DNA of 64,000 nucleotides, taken from assembly GCF_010119195.1 (NCBI RefSeq), contig NZ_WRXL01000003.1:383893-447892 (forward strand), in the 5' to 3' direction. Under the pieces are notes generated by a model. That model did no database searches and had not been told where the DNA came from. It saw only the letters and a program-made list of their open reading frames with translations. Positions within the stretch are counted from its first letter, which is position 1. Each line of letters opens with the position of its first letter. Made by a program: the position numbers and the translations under genes. This document shows positions 9,731 through 18,123 of the stretch, in pieces. The DNA is from Haloarcula salina (GTDB lineage Archaea; Halobacteriota; Halobacteria; Halobacteriales; Haloarculaceae).

Positions 9731-9878
9731 ACCGGGCTCTCCGGCCGTCCGCGGCATGAACCCACCGCTTGCGGCGGCGACCGCCCGGTCGGCGGCGGAA
9801 CGCGCCGGCCGCCACGCTGTGACACCAAATCGCACACGAGCACGAGATTTATGCCGTCGCCGCCGCCACACTCGGCCG

Positions 9879-10580
9879 ATGCCCTCCGACGACACCGACT
9901 CGCTGACCGAGCAGATGCACGACTTCCTCGACGGCCTCGGCTTCGCGGACCTGACGCCGGACTACCGCGACGAGCGCGACGCCGCCAACGACGCCATCGA
10001 CGCGGCCTTCGACCCGCTGCCCGAGGAACTCGCCGAGGACCCGGACCTCGCCGAGGTCGACAAGGTCAACGTCCACGACGACGGCGACGACATCCTCGTC
10101 CCCGTTGTTACCTTCCTCTTCGAGGACGCCGGCGAACCGGACCGCGACGCCGTCTGGTCGTTCGTCGGGCACGCGCTGGAGGCGGTCCACGAGCCGTTCG
10201 CCGACCTCCACGTCCGTCACTACGACCTCCAGTTCGCCTACGCCCACGAAGACGAGGACGCGGTCGTCTACTGCCGCATCGCGGTCCACCCCCCGCTCGT
10301 CGAGCGATACCTGACCGACCCCGGATTCGACCTCGATGCCCTCCGAGCGGCCGTCACCGAGGCGGATAACGGCGACGACGAAATCCCGCCGGTCGACTGG
10401 AAGCCCTTCGACGCCGAATCGATGGGGACGGGCGCGTACAGCGGCGGGCAGGCGGCCATCGCGGCCCACTGTGCCGGGGCGAGCGCGGGCGCGGCTGCCG
10501 CGTGCGCTGGCGCTGCGGCCGGCGGGGCTGCAGGTGCCGGCGGGGCCGCAGGCTGTGGCGGTGCGGGCGGCGGGATGTAG
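9879..10580 (+). CDS. Acidic protein with a Gly/Ala/Cys-rich tail, unknown function
   Basis: The 233-residue product has a folded-looking acidic part (about 1-185) and a low-complexity tail of Gly, Ala and four spaced Cys residues (about 190-233, for example [20 protein letters not shown]). I do not recognise the family. The N-terminal half contains [20 protein letters not shown] and [17 protein letters not shown]. The start is supported by a TATA-like GATTTATG at about 9845-9852, 27 bases upstream. The cysteine-bearing tail could bind a metal or form disulfides; this is speculative. It is transcribed toward the convergent CinA-type gene, 6 bases away. Confidence 0.7.
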   Translation: MPSDDTDSLTEQMHDFLDGLGFADLTPDYRDERDAANDAIDAAFDPLPEELAEDPDLAEVDKVNVHDDGDDILVPVVTFLFEDAGEPDRDAVWSFVGHALEAVHEPFADLHVRHYDLQFAYAHEDEDAVVYCRIAVHPPLVERYLTDPGFDLDALRAAVTEADNGDDEIPPVDWKPFDAESMGTGAYSGGQAAIAAHCAGASAGAAAACAGAAAGGAAGAGGAAGCGGAGGGM

Positions 10581-10586
10581 GCCCGC

Positions 10587-11324
10587 TCACCCGCCGTCGG
10601 CCGTCTCGATTCGCTCGCGGAGCCACGCCGCCGCGTCGGCGACGGCCGCCGGGTCGTCGCCCGTGACTTTCACCCGTCCCGGCGCGTCGTCCTTGCGGGG
10701 GTAGCTTCCGACGGCGACGCCGAACCGCTCGCGGGCCTCGGTGACGCGGTCGACCAGCGCGCCCTCGGGTGCGGGCGTGTGCATCGTCTCCGTTGTCCGG
10801 TCGCCGTCGAACTCGTCGGCGACGGTCTCGTACATCGCCTTCAGTTCCTCGGGGATGCCCGGCATGACATAGACGCCGTCGACCACGCAGCCGGCGGCGA
10901 AGCTCTCGTCGGTCAGCAGGGGCTGGCCGCCCTCGGGGACCGCCGCCCACGCGTCGAGGTCGAGGTCCATGTCGTAGCGGTCCACCATCTCTGGGTTGTC
11001 CGCGGCGAAGCGCTCGGCCTTCGCTTCGAGGTGGGCGCGCACCGACTCGGGCACGACGAGGTCGCGGCCGAACGCCCGCGCCACGCCAGCCTTCGTCACG
11101 TCGTCGGGCGTCCCGCCGATGCCGCCGGTGACGACGACCGCGTCGAAGGCGTCGCGGTACCGCGCCACGGCGTCGGCGATGACCGCCTCGTCGTCCGGGA
11201 CGGTCAGGACGCGGGCGACCGTCGCGCCCGCCGCGGTGAGCCGTCGCCCGAGCCACGAGGCGTTCGTGTTCTCCGTGTCCCCGGCCAGCAGTTCGTCGCC
11301 GACGGTGACCAGTGCGACCTGCAT
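10587..11324 (-). CDS. Molybdopterin-binding (CinA N-terminal) domain protein
   Basis: The ATG at 11324 gives 245 residues. The N-terminus QVALVTVGDELLAGDTENTNASWLG is the classic MoCF_biosynth/CinA opening, and VVVTGGIGGTPDDVTKAGVA (about 64-83) is the binding loop. Family members bind molybdopterin-like or nucleotide substrates; stand-alone archaeal CinA-N proteins have uncertain roles. The C-terminal CinA deamidase domain is absent. A far longer open frame continues upstream in this phase, but it is antisense-type noise over the Fe-S gene. Confidence 0.88.
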   Translation of the reverse strand: MQVALVTVGDELLAGDTENTNASWLGRRLTAAGATVARVLTVPDDEAVIADAVARYRDAFDAVVVTGGIGGTPDDVTKAGVARAFGRDLVVPESVRAHLEAKAERFAADNPEMVDRYDMDLDLDAWAAVPEGGQPLLTDESFAAGCVVDGVYVMPGIPEELKAMYETVADEFDGDRTTETMHTPAPEGALVDRVTEARERFGVAVGSYPRKDDAPGRVKVTGDDPAAVADAAAWLRERIETADGG

Positions 11325-11362
11325 ATCGAACTCCGACGCGCCCGAGCGGGGTAAGGATTTGC

Positions 11363-13447
11363 TCAGCCCGCCCGGTCGACCGCTTCTGCCAGCAGTTCGG
11401 TCACGCCGACGATTTCGATGTCGTTCTCGTAGCCACCGGTCTTCCGTCCGTCCTCGTACATCGTCATGCACATCGGGCACGCGACGACGAACTTCCCGAC
11501 GGCGTCGCCGGCGTCGGTGTCCTCCAGGGCCTCGCGCAGGCGCTCCTCGCTCGGCTTGGTATCCTCCTCGAAGTCCATCCAGAGGCCGCCGCCGCCGCCG
11601 CCACAGCAGAAGGAGTCGTCGCGGTTGCGCGGCATCTCGTGGAGGTCCGCGCCGGTGGCCCGCACGAGGTCCCGCGGGGCCTCGAACACGTCGTTGTACC
11701 GCCCGAGGTGACAGGGGTCGTGGTAGGTGACGGTGTAGTCGAGTTCGGTCCCGGCGAGGCCGAGCGCGCCCGACTCCGCGAGATCCGCGACCACCTGCGT
11801 GTAGTGGAACACGTCCGAGCCGTCCCACTCGCAGGCCTCGAACTCGGGGTACTCGTTGGCGAACGTGTTGTAGGCGTGGGGGTCCGTCGTCACGATGGAC
11901 TCGTACTCGCAGTCCGCGATGGCGGCCGCGTTGTCCTCGACGAGCATCTCGTAGAGGCCCTCCTCGCCGACGCGGCGCACGTCGTTGCCGTCGGTCTGTT
12001 CGGCCTCGTAGAGGATGCCGTAGTCGACGCCGGCGGCCTCGAACACCGTGGCGAGCGCGCGGGCGATCTTGCGGTTTCGCTCGTCGTAGCTCGGGTAGTC
12101 GCCGACGTACCAGAGGTACTCGACGGACTCCTCGCGGGCGTCGGGGACCTCGAAGTCGAGGTCCTCGGTCCAGTCGGGGCGCTTGCGCTCGGGGTCGCCG
12201 AAGGTGTTGCCGTGCTGGAACACGTTCATCATGGCGTCCTGGACGTGCTCGTCCATCTCCCCGGCCTCCGTGAGCCGGCGGTTCATCTCCGTGAACTGTG
12301 TGACGTGCTCGATGTCGACCGGGCAGGCGTCCATGCAGGCCATACAGGACATACAGGACTCCATGGTGTGTGCGTCGATGACCGAACTGCCCCCGTCTGC
12401 GACGATAGGCACGTCCTCGCCGCCGGCGTCGCGCTCCTCGCGGTAGCGTTTCAGGTCGAGGATGACGTTGCGCGGGTCGAGCGGCCGGCCCGCCTCCTTC
12501 GCGGGGCAGACCGACGAACACCGGCCGCACTTCGTACAGGCGTCGTGGTCGAGCAACTGCTTCCAGGAGAAGTCGTCGATGTCGCTGGGCCCGATGTCCT
12601 CCGGGGCGGCGTCGCCCGGCACGCCCGGCAGTCGGACGCCGGCCTTCTCGTCGCGGGCGACGAGATTGGCGAACGACGAGAGCATGTGGAACGGCTTGGC
12701 GTAGGGGATCCAGGCGACGAACCACAGCGCGACGAGCGCGTGGCTCCACCAGACGAACGGGTAGGCCGCGGCGGCCTGCTCGGCGGTCACGCCGGCCAGC
12801 ACCAGCACGTCTTTGACGAACCAGCCGACGAAGCTCACCGTCTCGAAGGACACGTCGCGGATCGTTGACGTGCCGAGGATGCGGACCCCCTCGGTGAGGT
12901 AACCGCCGACGCCCAGCACGAACAGCGCGCCGAGAAAGAGGTCGTCCTCGCGGGAGGTGTGCCGGTCGTGGAGGCGCTCCATCCGGCGGCCGTAGCGCCG
13001 CCACAGCGCCACGCCGACGCCGACGACGAACAGCAGCCCCATCGCGTCCATCACGAACGAATAGGAGAGGTAAAAGCGCCCGACGAAGAAGGACTCGCCG
13101 GTCAGCGGCCGGTAGAGGTCCATGTCGATACCGAGAATCGTCGTGCCGATGAGCAGCGTCAGGAAGCCCCAGACGACGAAGGCGTGCATCACGCCGGCGA
13201 CGGCGTCGCGGTCCAGTTGCTTGCGGTTCGAGAGCGCGAGTCGCGCCGCCGCGAGCGTCCGGCCGGGCAGGTCGTCGAGGCGCTCGACCGGGTCGTCGCT
13301 CCCCTGCGCGTAGCGACTGATCCGCGCGTACACGCCGTAGAAAAAGACCAGAAGGGCGAGCGCCGCGAGGTAGTAGAAGAGGGCCTTCCCCACGGACCCG
13401 ATGCGCCAGAACGTGGGCCGCGTGGTCGCCTGGAGTGCCATTGACAT
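11363..13447 (-). CDS. Heterodisulfide reductase-related membrane Fe-S protein
   Basis: The 694-residue protein joins about six N-terminal membrane helices (residues 15-270, resembling HdrE or nitrate reductase gamma) to a soluble HdrD-like part. Two ferredoxin-type clusters are visible: DACTKCGRCSSVCPAKEAGR near 313-332 and ESCMSCMACMDACPVDIEHV near 373-392. CCG-type motifs follow (CHLGRYNDVF, then FCCGGGGGGLWMD). It probably passes electrons between membrane quinones and a soluble thiol or flavin partner. Haloarchaea make no CoM or CoB, so the true substrate is open. The ATG at 13447 was chosen because a TATA box (13471-13480) lies about 28 bases upstream; 13441 is an alternative. Confidence 0.88.
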   Translation of the reverse strand: MSMALQATTRPTFWRIGSVGKALFYYLAALALLVFFYGVYARISRYAQGSDDPVERLDDLPGRTLAAARLALSNRKQLDRDAVAGVMHAFVVWGFLTLLIGTTILGIDMDLYRPLTGESFFVGRFYLSYSFVMDAMGLLFVVGVGVALWRRYGRRMERLHDRHTSREDDLFLGALFVLGVGGYLTEGVRILGTSTIRDVSFETVSFVGWFVKDVLVLAGVTAEQAAAAYPFVWWSHALVALWFVAWIPYAKPFHMLSSFANLVARDEKAGVRLPGVPGDAAPEDIGPSDIDDFSWKQLLDHDACTKCGRCSSVCPAKEAGRPLDPRNVILDLKRYREERDAGGEDVPIVADGGSSVIDAHTMESCMSCMACMDACPVDIEHVTQFTEMNRRLTEAGEMDEHVQDAMMNVFQHGNTFGDPERKRPDWTEDLDFEVPDAREESVEYLWYVGDYPSYDERNRKIARALATVFEAAGVDYGILYEAEQTDGNDVRRVGEEGLYEMLVEDNAAAIADCEYESIVTTDPHAYNTFANEYPEFEACEWDGSDVFHYTQVVADLAESGALGLAGTELDYTVTYHDPCHLGRYNDVFEAPRDLVRATGADLHEMPRNRDDSFCCGGGGGGLWMDFEEDTKPSEERLREALEDTDAGDAVGKFVVACPMCMTMYEDGRKTGGYENDIEIVGVTELLAEAVDRAG

Positions 13448-13470
13448 ACGGTAACACGCGGTTCGCGAGC

Positions 13471-13480
13471 GCTTAAAGGT
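13471..13480 (-). promoter_or_regulatory. TATA box of the Fe-S protein gene
   Basis: On the minus strand this reads ACCTTTAAGC and is centred about 28 bases before the ATG at 13447. The spacing implies a leaderless mRNA and decides between the start candidates 13486, 13447 and 13441. Confidence 0.65.
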
Positions 13481-13591
13481 TGCCACACCCCTGTCCCGTC
13501 TTGCGGGAATTCAGACGCCGTTGAAAGTTTCACCGACTTTCAGTTGCCCGTCCGACAGATATTTGTTCACAGGGACGTAGGTTGTGGTTCG

Positions 13592-14212
13592 ATGGACGAG
13601 AAGACCGAAGAGCTCCGTGACATCTTCATGGACGTGGCCGAAGAGGGGTCAGTCACGGAGTCACAGGAGGCGTCGAGGGGGTCTCTCACCGACACCGACG
13701 AGGCCAGCGTCGCCGAGCGCCTCGGCGCGGTCGTCTCGCGGATGCGCGAGCGATACGCCTTCGAGACCGAGCTCGACGACGAGACGCTGGTCACCGTCGT
13801 CCGCCGGTTCTACGATGGAAGCGACGACGCGGCCGTCGCCGACGAACTCGGCGTCGACGAGTCCGCCGTCGTCGAGGCGCGCCTCGACCTGCACCTCGTC
13901 CGCGAGGCGGACACCGAGGCCCCGTTCGACCTGGCCGCGTTCCGCCGCCGCGTGGCCGACGCGGACCCGACCACCGCCGAACTCGCCGAGACGTTCGACA
14001 TCGACGAGTCCTGGGCCGCCCACTACCGCCGCGTCGTCGGCGCGCAGGACGCCGCCCGGCGGGTGTCCCACCGCTTCCAGAGCGAGTTCGAGGACGTGCT
14101 CACCGACGCCGGCCTGTCCACCCAGCACGCCGCGTCCGTCCGCGAGGACGGCCTCGACGAGGCTACGGAGGACATCGACTCGCTCGACTCCGACGCCGAC
14201 GTGTCGATGTGA
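13592..14212 (+). CDS. Conditioned medium-induced protein 4 (Cmi4)-like regulator
   Basis: The 206-residue acidic protein starts MDEKTEELRDIFMDVAEEGS, which I recall from haloarchaeal proteins annotated as conditioned medium-induced protein 4. Two helix-turn-helix-like segments are visible (VVRRFYDGSDDAAVADELGV about 70-89, and ADPTTAELAETFDIDES about 128-144), so DNA binding is plausible. Cmi proteins were named for induction at high cell density; the mechanism is not known to me. A TATA-like GATATTT lies at about 13558-13564, 30 bases upstream. The identification rests on memory of family sequence. Confidence 0.75.
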   Translation: MDEKTEELRDIFMDVAEEGSVTESQEASRGSLTDTDEASVAERLGAVVSRMRERYAFETELDDETLVTVVRRFYDGSDDAAVADELGVDESAVVEARLDLHLVREADTEAPFDLAAFRRRVADADPTTAELAETFDIDESWAAHYRRVVGAQDAARRVSHRFQSEFEDVLTDAGLSTQHAASVREDGLDEATEDIDSLDSDADVSM

Positions 14213-14265
14213 CCGAACTCGGACCGGACGAACCTTTTTGACCGAACACGGGCCCAGCGAGGGCC

Positions 14266-14928
14266 ATGTCGACCCACACGTTCCGGGACCTGGAAACGGC
14301 CGCTTACTGCCCGCGGAAGCTCTACTATCGGCGGCGCGACGGCGCGAGCGAGGTCCCCGACGAGATCGAACAGATCCGGTCGCTCTCGCTGGAGTACGAG
14401 CGCCTGTTGACCGACGACGCCGCCCTGCTCGCCGCGCCCGTCGAGGTCGGTCCCGAGGAATACCGCGACCGGCTCCGGTCCCTGCGGGACCGACTCGCCG
14501 ACTGGGACGCGCTCGTCGCGCCAGCCGACACGAACGCCTATCTGGAGGGCAAGGACGCCCGCGGCATCGCTCACAAGCTCGTCGCCGGCGCGGACGGGAC
14601 CGTCCCGGCGCTTTCCTTCGCCGGGCGGCCGCCCGAGAACGGCGTCTGGGAGCCACAGACCGTCCGGCTCGTCGCCGCCGCGAAGGCGCTGGCCTGGGAG
14701 CGCGAACGGGCGGTCGAACACGCCTACGCCGAGTACCCGGCCTACGGCGTGGTCCGCAGAATCGACGTGAACGCGCGGCGCGCCGGTGTCTACCGGCGGG
14801 CGGTCCGGACCGCCGACAGCATCGACGGCCCGCCGGGTCGGGTCCGCAACGACGCCAAGTGCGCGCCCTGCGAGTTCCGCGAGAACTGCGGCGTCAAGAC
14901 GCGGTCGCTCCGGTCTATGCTCCGCTAA
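14266..14928 (+). CDS. Cas4/Dna2-like protein with Cys cluster and degenerate nuclease core
   Basis: The 220-residue protein keeps the Cas4/RecB framework: an N-terminal Cys in AAYCPRKLYYRR (about 12-23) and three C-terminal Cys in KCAPCEFRENCGVK (about 198-211). Together these could hold a 4Fe-4S cluster. The region where the PD-(D/E)xK acidic residues and Lys should fall reads ALSFAGRPPENGVWEPQ, so I see no ExK or DxK motif. It may bind DNA without cutting. There is no CRISPR array or cas gene nearby. A CTTTTTGA box 27-33 bases upstream supports the start. The gap to the convergent TsaC gene is 16 bases. Confidence 0.8.
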   Translation: MSTHTFRDLETAAYCPRKLYYRRRDGASEVPDEIEQIRSLSLEYERLLTDDAALLAAPVEVGPEEYRDRLRSLRDRLADWDALVAPADTNAYLEGKDARGIAHKLVAGADGTVPALSFAGRPPENGVWEPQTVRLVAAAKALAWERERAVEHAYAEYPAYGVVRRIDVNARRAGVYRRAVRTADSIDGPPGRVRNDAKCAPCEFRENCGVKTRSLRSMLR

Positions 14929-14944
14929 GTCCGTCGACCGGCCG

Positions 14945-15526
14945 TCACTCGCGGTCGGCCAGCCACGCCTCGATCTCGTCGGCCATCGCGCCCCGGCGGT
15001 GGATCGTCCCCGCGCGCACGTCCACGACGGTCGAACTCGTCCCACCGGTCTCGCCGCCGTCCAGCACCGCGTCGGCGCGCTCGGCGATGGCGTCGAGATC
15101 GTCGACGGTCCGCGCGCTCGGCTTCCCGGAGACGTTGGCGCTGGTCGCCGTCAGCGGCCCGCTCTCGGCCAGCAGATCGAGCGCTACCTGGTGGTCGGGG
15201 ACGCGGATGCCGACGCGGTCGCGGCCGGCGACCAGCGCGTCCGGGACCGCCTCGCGGCGCTCGACGACGACCGTGACGGGGCCGGGGAGGAACGCGCGCA
15301 TGAACGCCAGTTCGCGCTCGGTCGGCCGCGTGTACTCGCGCGCCGTCTCGACGTCCGGGACCGCCATCGAGATCGGCTCGTCGCGGTCGCGCCCCTTCGC
15401 GGCGAAGACGCCCTCGACGGCGTGGGCGTCCAGTGCGTCCGCCCCGAGGCCGTACACCGTCTCCGTCGGGTAGACGACGAGCCCGCCGCCGCGGACGGCG
15501 GCCGCGGCGTCTGCGATCGTCGCCAT
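14945..15526 (-). CDS. Threonylcarbamoyl-AMP synthase (Sua5/YciO/YrdC family)
   Basis: The 193-residue protein is a single YrdC-type domain. Motifs are GLVVYPTETVYGLGADA near the N-terminus, AAKGRDRDEPISMAV (about 42-56) and GPLTATSANVSGKPSA. The enzyme makes threonylcarbamoyl-AMP from Thr, bicarbonate and ATP for the t6A37 tRNA modification. There is no C-terminal Sua5 domain, so it is the short TsaC form. It begins 2 bases beyond the stop of the redoxin-like gene, so the two are probably co-transcribed. Confidence 0.92.
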   Translation of the reverse strand: MATIADAAAAVRGGGLVVYPTETVYGLGADALDAHAVEGVFAAKGRDRDEPISMAVPDVETAREYTRPTERELAFMRAFLPGPVTVVVERREAVPDALVAGRDRVGIRVPDHQVALDLLAESGPLTATSANVSGKPSARTVDDLDAIAERADAVLDGGETGGTSSTVVDVRAGTIHRRGAMADEIEAWLADRE

Positions 15527-15528
15527 GG

Positions 15529-16038
15529 TCAGAGCTGGGCCTCGACGGCGTCGTAGTCGGGGAAGTCGGGCCACTCCGCGGCCACCCAGGCGTACTCGAC
15601 GGTCCGGTCGCCGTCGAGGACGAACACCGCCGGTCGCGGCTCTTCGAGGCCGGCCATCCCGTCGAGGTCCATGTCGATGCCGTACTCGCGGGCGACGCCG
15701 TTGCCCGGGTCCGAGAACAGCCGGTAGTCGCCGGCGATGTCGCGCTCGTCGAGCAGTCGCTTGTGGGCGTACGGCGTCGAGATGGAACAGCCGACGACGG
15801 TGGCGTCCTCGTGCCACCCGCGGTCGCGGATCTCGTTCCAGACGTACGTGGCCGGGAACGCCCCGTCCATCGCGTGGAAGACGAGCACCACGCGGTCGCT
15901 GTCGGCACACAGCGACGACAGCGACTCGTCCTCCCAGTACTCGTCGTTCACGAGCGGGCGGGTGAAATCGGGGGCCGTCTCGCCTTCCTCGGGGTACTCG
16001 ATCTCGTCCAGATCGACCACGTCGAAGTCGAGGTCCAT
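15529..16038 (-). CDS. Redoxin/peroxiredoxin-fold protein lacking the peroxidatic Cys
   Basis: The 169-residue protein has the AhpC/TSA thioredoxin-like layout: APDFTRPLVNDEYWEDESLS, then VVLVFHAMDGAFPATYVWNE, then DPGNGVAREYGIDM and PAVFVLDGDRTVEYAWV. Where peroxiredoxins have Pro-x-x-x-Thr-x-x-Cys, this chain reads GAFPATYVW with no Cys. The remaining cysteines (in SSLCAD and VVGCSIS) are not in the usual place. Direct peroxidase activity is therefore doubtful. Its start overlaps the glutaredoxin-like gene stop by one base, suggesting a shared thiol-redox role. Confidence 0.8.
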   Translation of the reverse strand: MDLDFDVVDLDEIEYPEEGETAPDFTRPLVNDEYWEDESLSSLCADSDRVVLVFHAMDGAFPATYVWNEIRDRGWHEDATVVGCSISTPYAHKRLLDERDIAGDYRLFSDPGNGVAREYGIDMDLDGMAGLEEPRPAVFVLDGDRTVEYAWVAAEWPDFPDYDAVEAQL

Positions 16039-16307
16039 CAGGCCGCACCCCCCGTGTCGCCGCCGTACGTCCGGTCGAGGTAGTCGACGATGTTGGCGCT
16101 CTCGGACATCGTCACGCCGGTGTCCTCGTCGACGATGGCCGGGACGGTCCGCTTGCCCGTGAGGCGCTTGACCACGTCCCGCTCGGAGTGCATCGGCTCG
16201 ACGAACCGCGAGCGGTATTCGAGCCCGAGAGCGTCCAGTTTCCGGACGACGCGCTCGCAGAACGGACACGCCTGCAGCCGATACAGCGTGAGTGTGGGGT
16301 CGCTCAT
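16038..16307 (-). CDS. Glutaredoxin/GST N-terminal domain protein
   Basis: The 89-residue thioredoxin-fold protein carries the redox motif CPFC (residues about 14-17, in RLQACPFCERVVRKLD), a cis-Pro segment KRTVPAIVDE and a GST-like SESANIVDYLDRTYGG tail. It could reduce disulfides or mixed disulfides of low-molecular-weight thiols such as gamma-glutamylcysteine, the haloarchaeal thiol. It heads a run with the redoxin-like and TsaC genes, with 1-base and 2-base junctions. It is divergent from the CNNM/CorC-type gene. Confidence 0.88.
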   Translation of the reverse strand: MSDPTLTLYRLQACPFCERVVRKLDALGLEYRSRFVEPMHSERDVVKRLTGKRTVPAIVDEDTGVTMSESANIVDYLDRTYGGDTGGAA

Positions 16308-16401
16308 ACGGCGGTGGTACGCGCGAACGCCGTGTAAGGCCTTCGGCGGCGGTGGGTCCATGACAAGTCTTAATCCCCGTGCATCACAACTTCGACCGTT
16401 G

Positions 16402-17790
16402 ATGTCCCTGGACCCACCTGTGCCGTTCGAGTTATCTCCAGCGACGCTGCAAGCGATCGACGTCGTCGGCGTCCCAGTTCCCCAAAGCGCGGTCCTCTTC
16501 GGCGGTATCGCCACGATCGTGGCCCTCATCGTTCTCTCGGCGTTCTTCTCGTCCTCGGAAATCGCGATGTTCTCGCTGCCCGCCCACCGGACCGAGGCGC
16601 TCGTCGAAGACGGAATCAAGGGCGCGAAGACGCTCAAGGACCTCAAGAGCGACCCCCACCGCCTGCTCGTCACCATCCTCGTCGGGAACAACCTCGTCAA
16701 CATCGCGATGTCCTCCATCGCGACGGGGCTGCTGGCGATGTACGTCGAGAGCCAGGGCGTCGCCGTCGCCATCGCGACCTTCGGAATCACCGCCATCGTC
16801 CTGCTGTTCGGCGAGAGCGCCCCGAAGAGCTACGCGGTCGAGAACACCGAGTCCTGGGCGCTCACCATCGCGCGCCCGCTCCGCGTCGCCGAGCGGGTCC
16901 TGCTGCCGCTCATCCTCTTGTTCGACTACCTCACTCGGGTCGTCAACAAGATCACCGGCGGCCGGTCGGCCATCGAGACGTCCTACGTCACCCGCGAGGA
17001 GATTCAGGACATCATCGAGACGGGCGAGCGCGAGGGCGTCCTGGACGAGGAGGAGCGCGAGATGCTCCAGCGCACCCTGCGGTTCAACGACACCATCGCC
17101 AAGGAGGTGATGACGCCGCGACTCGACATGACCGCCGTCGCGAAGGAATCCTCCATCGAGGAGGCCCTGGAGACATGTATCCAGAGCGGCCACGCCCGCA
17201 TCCCCGTCTACGAGGGGAGCCTGGACAACGTCATCGGCGTCATCCACATCCGCGACCTCGTCCGCGACCTCAACTACGGCGAGGCGCTGGCCCGTGACAT
17301 GGACTTGGAGGACCTCATCGAACCGACGCTGCACGTCCCCGAGTCCAAGAACGTCGACGACCTGCTGACGGAGATGCGCAAAGAGCGCATGCACATGGTC
17401 ATCGTCATCGACGAGTTCGGGACCACCGAGGGGCTGGTGACGATGGAGGACCTGACCGAGGAGATCGTCGGCGAGATCCTCGAAGGCGAGGAGGAAGAGC
17501 CCATCGAGTACGTCGACGACGACACCGTGACGGTCAAAGGCGAGGTCAACATCGAGGAGGTCAACGAGGCGCTGGACCTCGAACTCCCCGAGGGCGAGGA
17601 GTTCGAGACCATCGCCGGCTTCATCTTCAACCGCGCCGGCCGCCTCGTCGAGGAGGGCGAGACCATCACCTACGACGGCGTCGAGATCCGCGTCGAGCAG
17701 GTCGAGAACACGCGCATCATGAAGGCGCGCGTGGTCCGCCTCGACCGGGACGCGGAGGACCCCGAGGACGCCGAGGTCACGACGGAGTGA
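16402..17790 (+). CDS. CNNM/HlyC-CorC family transporter-like protein with CBS pair
   Basis: The 462-residue protein has a DUF21 (CNNM) membrane region with about four helices (residues 30-190, including FFSSSEIAMFSLPAHR and LLFGESAPKSYAVE). A CBS pair follows (about 236-360, from MTPRLDMTAV through HIRDLVRDL to VIDEFGTTEGLVTMEDL), then a CorC_HlyC domain at about 368-450. Family members are linked to Mg2+/Co2+ or Na+ export, with CBS domains binding adenosine nucleotides. The ATG at 16402 was chosen; longer in-frame sequence upstream runs over the divergent promoter. Confidence 0.93.
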   Translation: MSLDPPVPFELSPATLQAIDVVGVPVPQSAVLFGGIATIVALIVLSAFFSSSEIAMFSLPAHRTEALVEDGIKGAKTLKDLKSDPHRLLVTILVGNNLVNIAMSSIATGLLAMYVESQGVAVAIATFGITAIVLLFGESAPKSYAVENTESWALTIARPLRVAERVLLPLILLFDYLTRVVNKITGGRSAIETSYVTREEIQDIIETGEREGVLDEEEREMLQRTLRFNDTIAKEVMTPRLDMTAVAKESSIEEALETCIQSGHARIPVYEGSLDNVIGVIHIRDLVRDLNYGEALARDMDLEDLIEPTLHVPESKNVDDLLTEMRKERMHMVIVIDEFGTTEGLVTMEDLTEEIVGEILEGEEEEPIEYVDDDTVTVKGEVNIEEVNEALDLELPEGEEFETIAGFIFNRAGRLVEEGETITYDGVEIRVEQVENTRIMKARVVRLDRDAEDPEDAEVTTE

Positions 17791-17817
17791 GCCGGGGCGT
17801 CCGGACCGTCACGCTCG

Positions 17818-18027
17818 CTATTTTCGGCCGTACGTCACTCGCGTCGCGAGGTCGTCGAGTCGCCGCTTGACCCCGCCGAGCCACGCCGCCGGCGAGACGG
17901 CGCGGGCCTCGTCCTCGTCGATTTCGATGCGGGCCTCGCCGAAGACGTCCCGTTCGTCGCCGTCCGCCGTCGCGTCGACGACAGTCGACATGCTACAGCG
18001 GCCGCAGGATTCGGCGTCGTCGTTCAT
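17818..18027 (-). CDS. Small acidic protein with CxxC, unknown function
   Basis: From the ATG at 18027 the product is 69 residues, beginning NDDAESCGRCSMSTVV. The CxxC pair near the N-terminus could bind metal only together with another chain, since no second pair exists. A TATA-like CGTTTGTC lies about 28 bases upstream. A longer frame from 18096 also exists. I do not recognise the family. It converges with the CNNM/CorC gene, with a 27-base gap. Confidence 0.5.
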   Translation of the reverse strand: MNDDAESCGRCSMSTVVDATADGDERDVFGEARIEIDEDEARAVSPAAWLGGVKRRLDDLATRVTYGRK

Positions 18028-18123
18028 GCCACGGTGTACCACGCCCAGCCTGACAAACGTGTCGGTCGCCTCGGACGGACAGAACGGTAGGCTCATTGCG
18101 GGGAGGGGACAAGCCGGGCGTAG

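Noticed and set aside
11325..13457. Upstream extension of the CinA-type frame to 956 codons
   Set aside because: The extension is Arg-rich and lies over the Fe-S protein in another phase. The CinA fold starts cleanly at 11324.
14266..14928. Cas4-like gene as a sign of a CRISPR system
   Set aside because: No repeat-spacer array or other cas genes were seen within the window.
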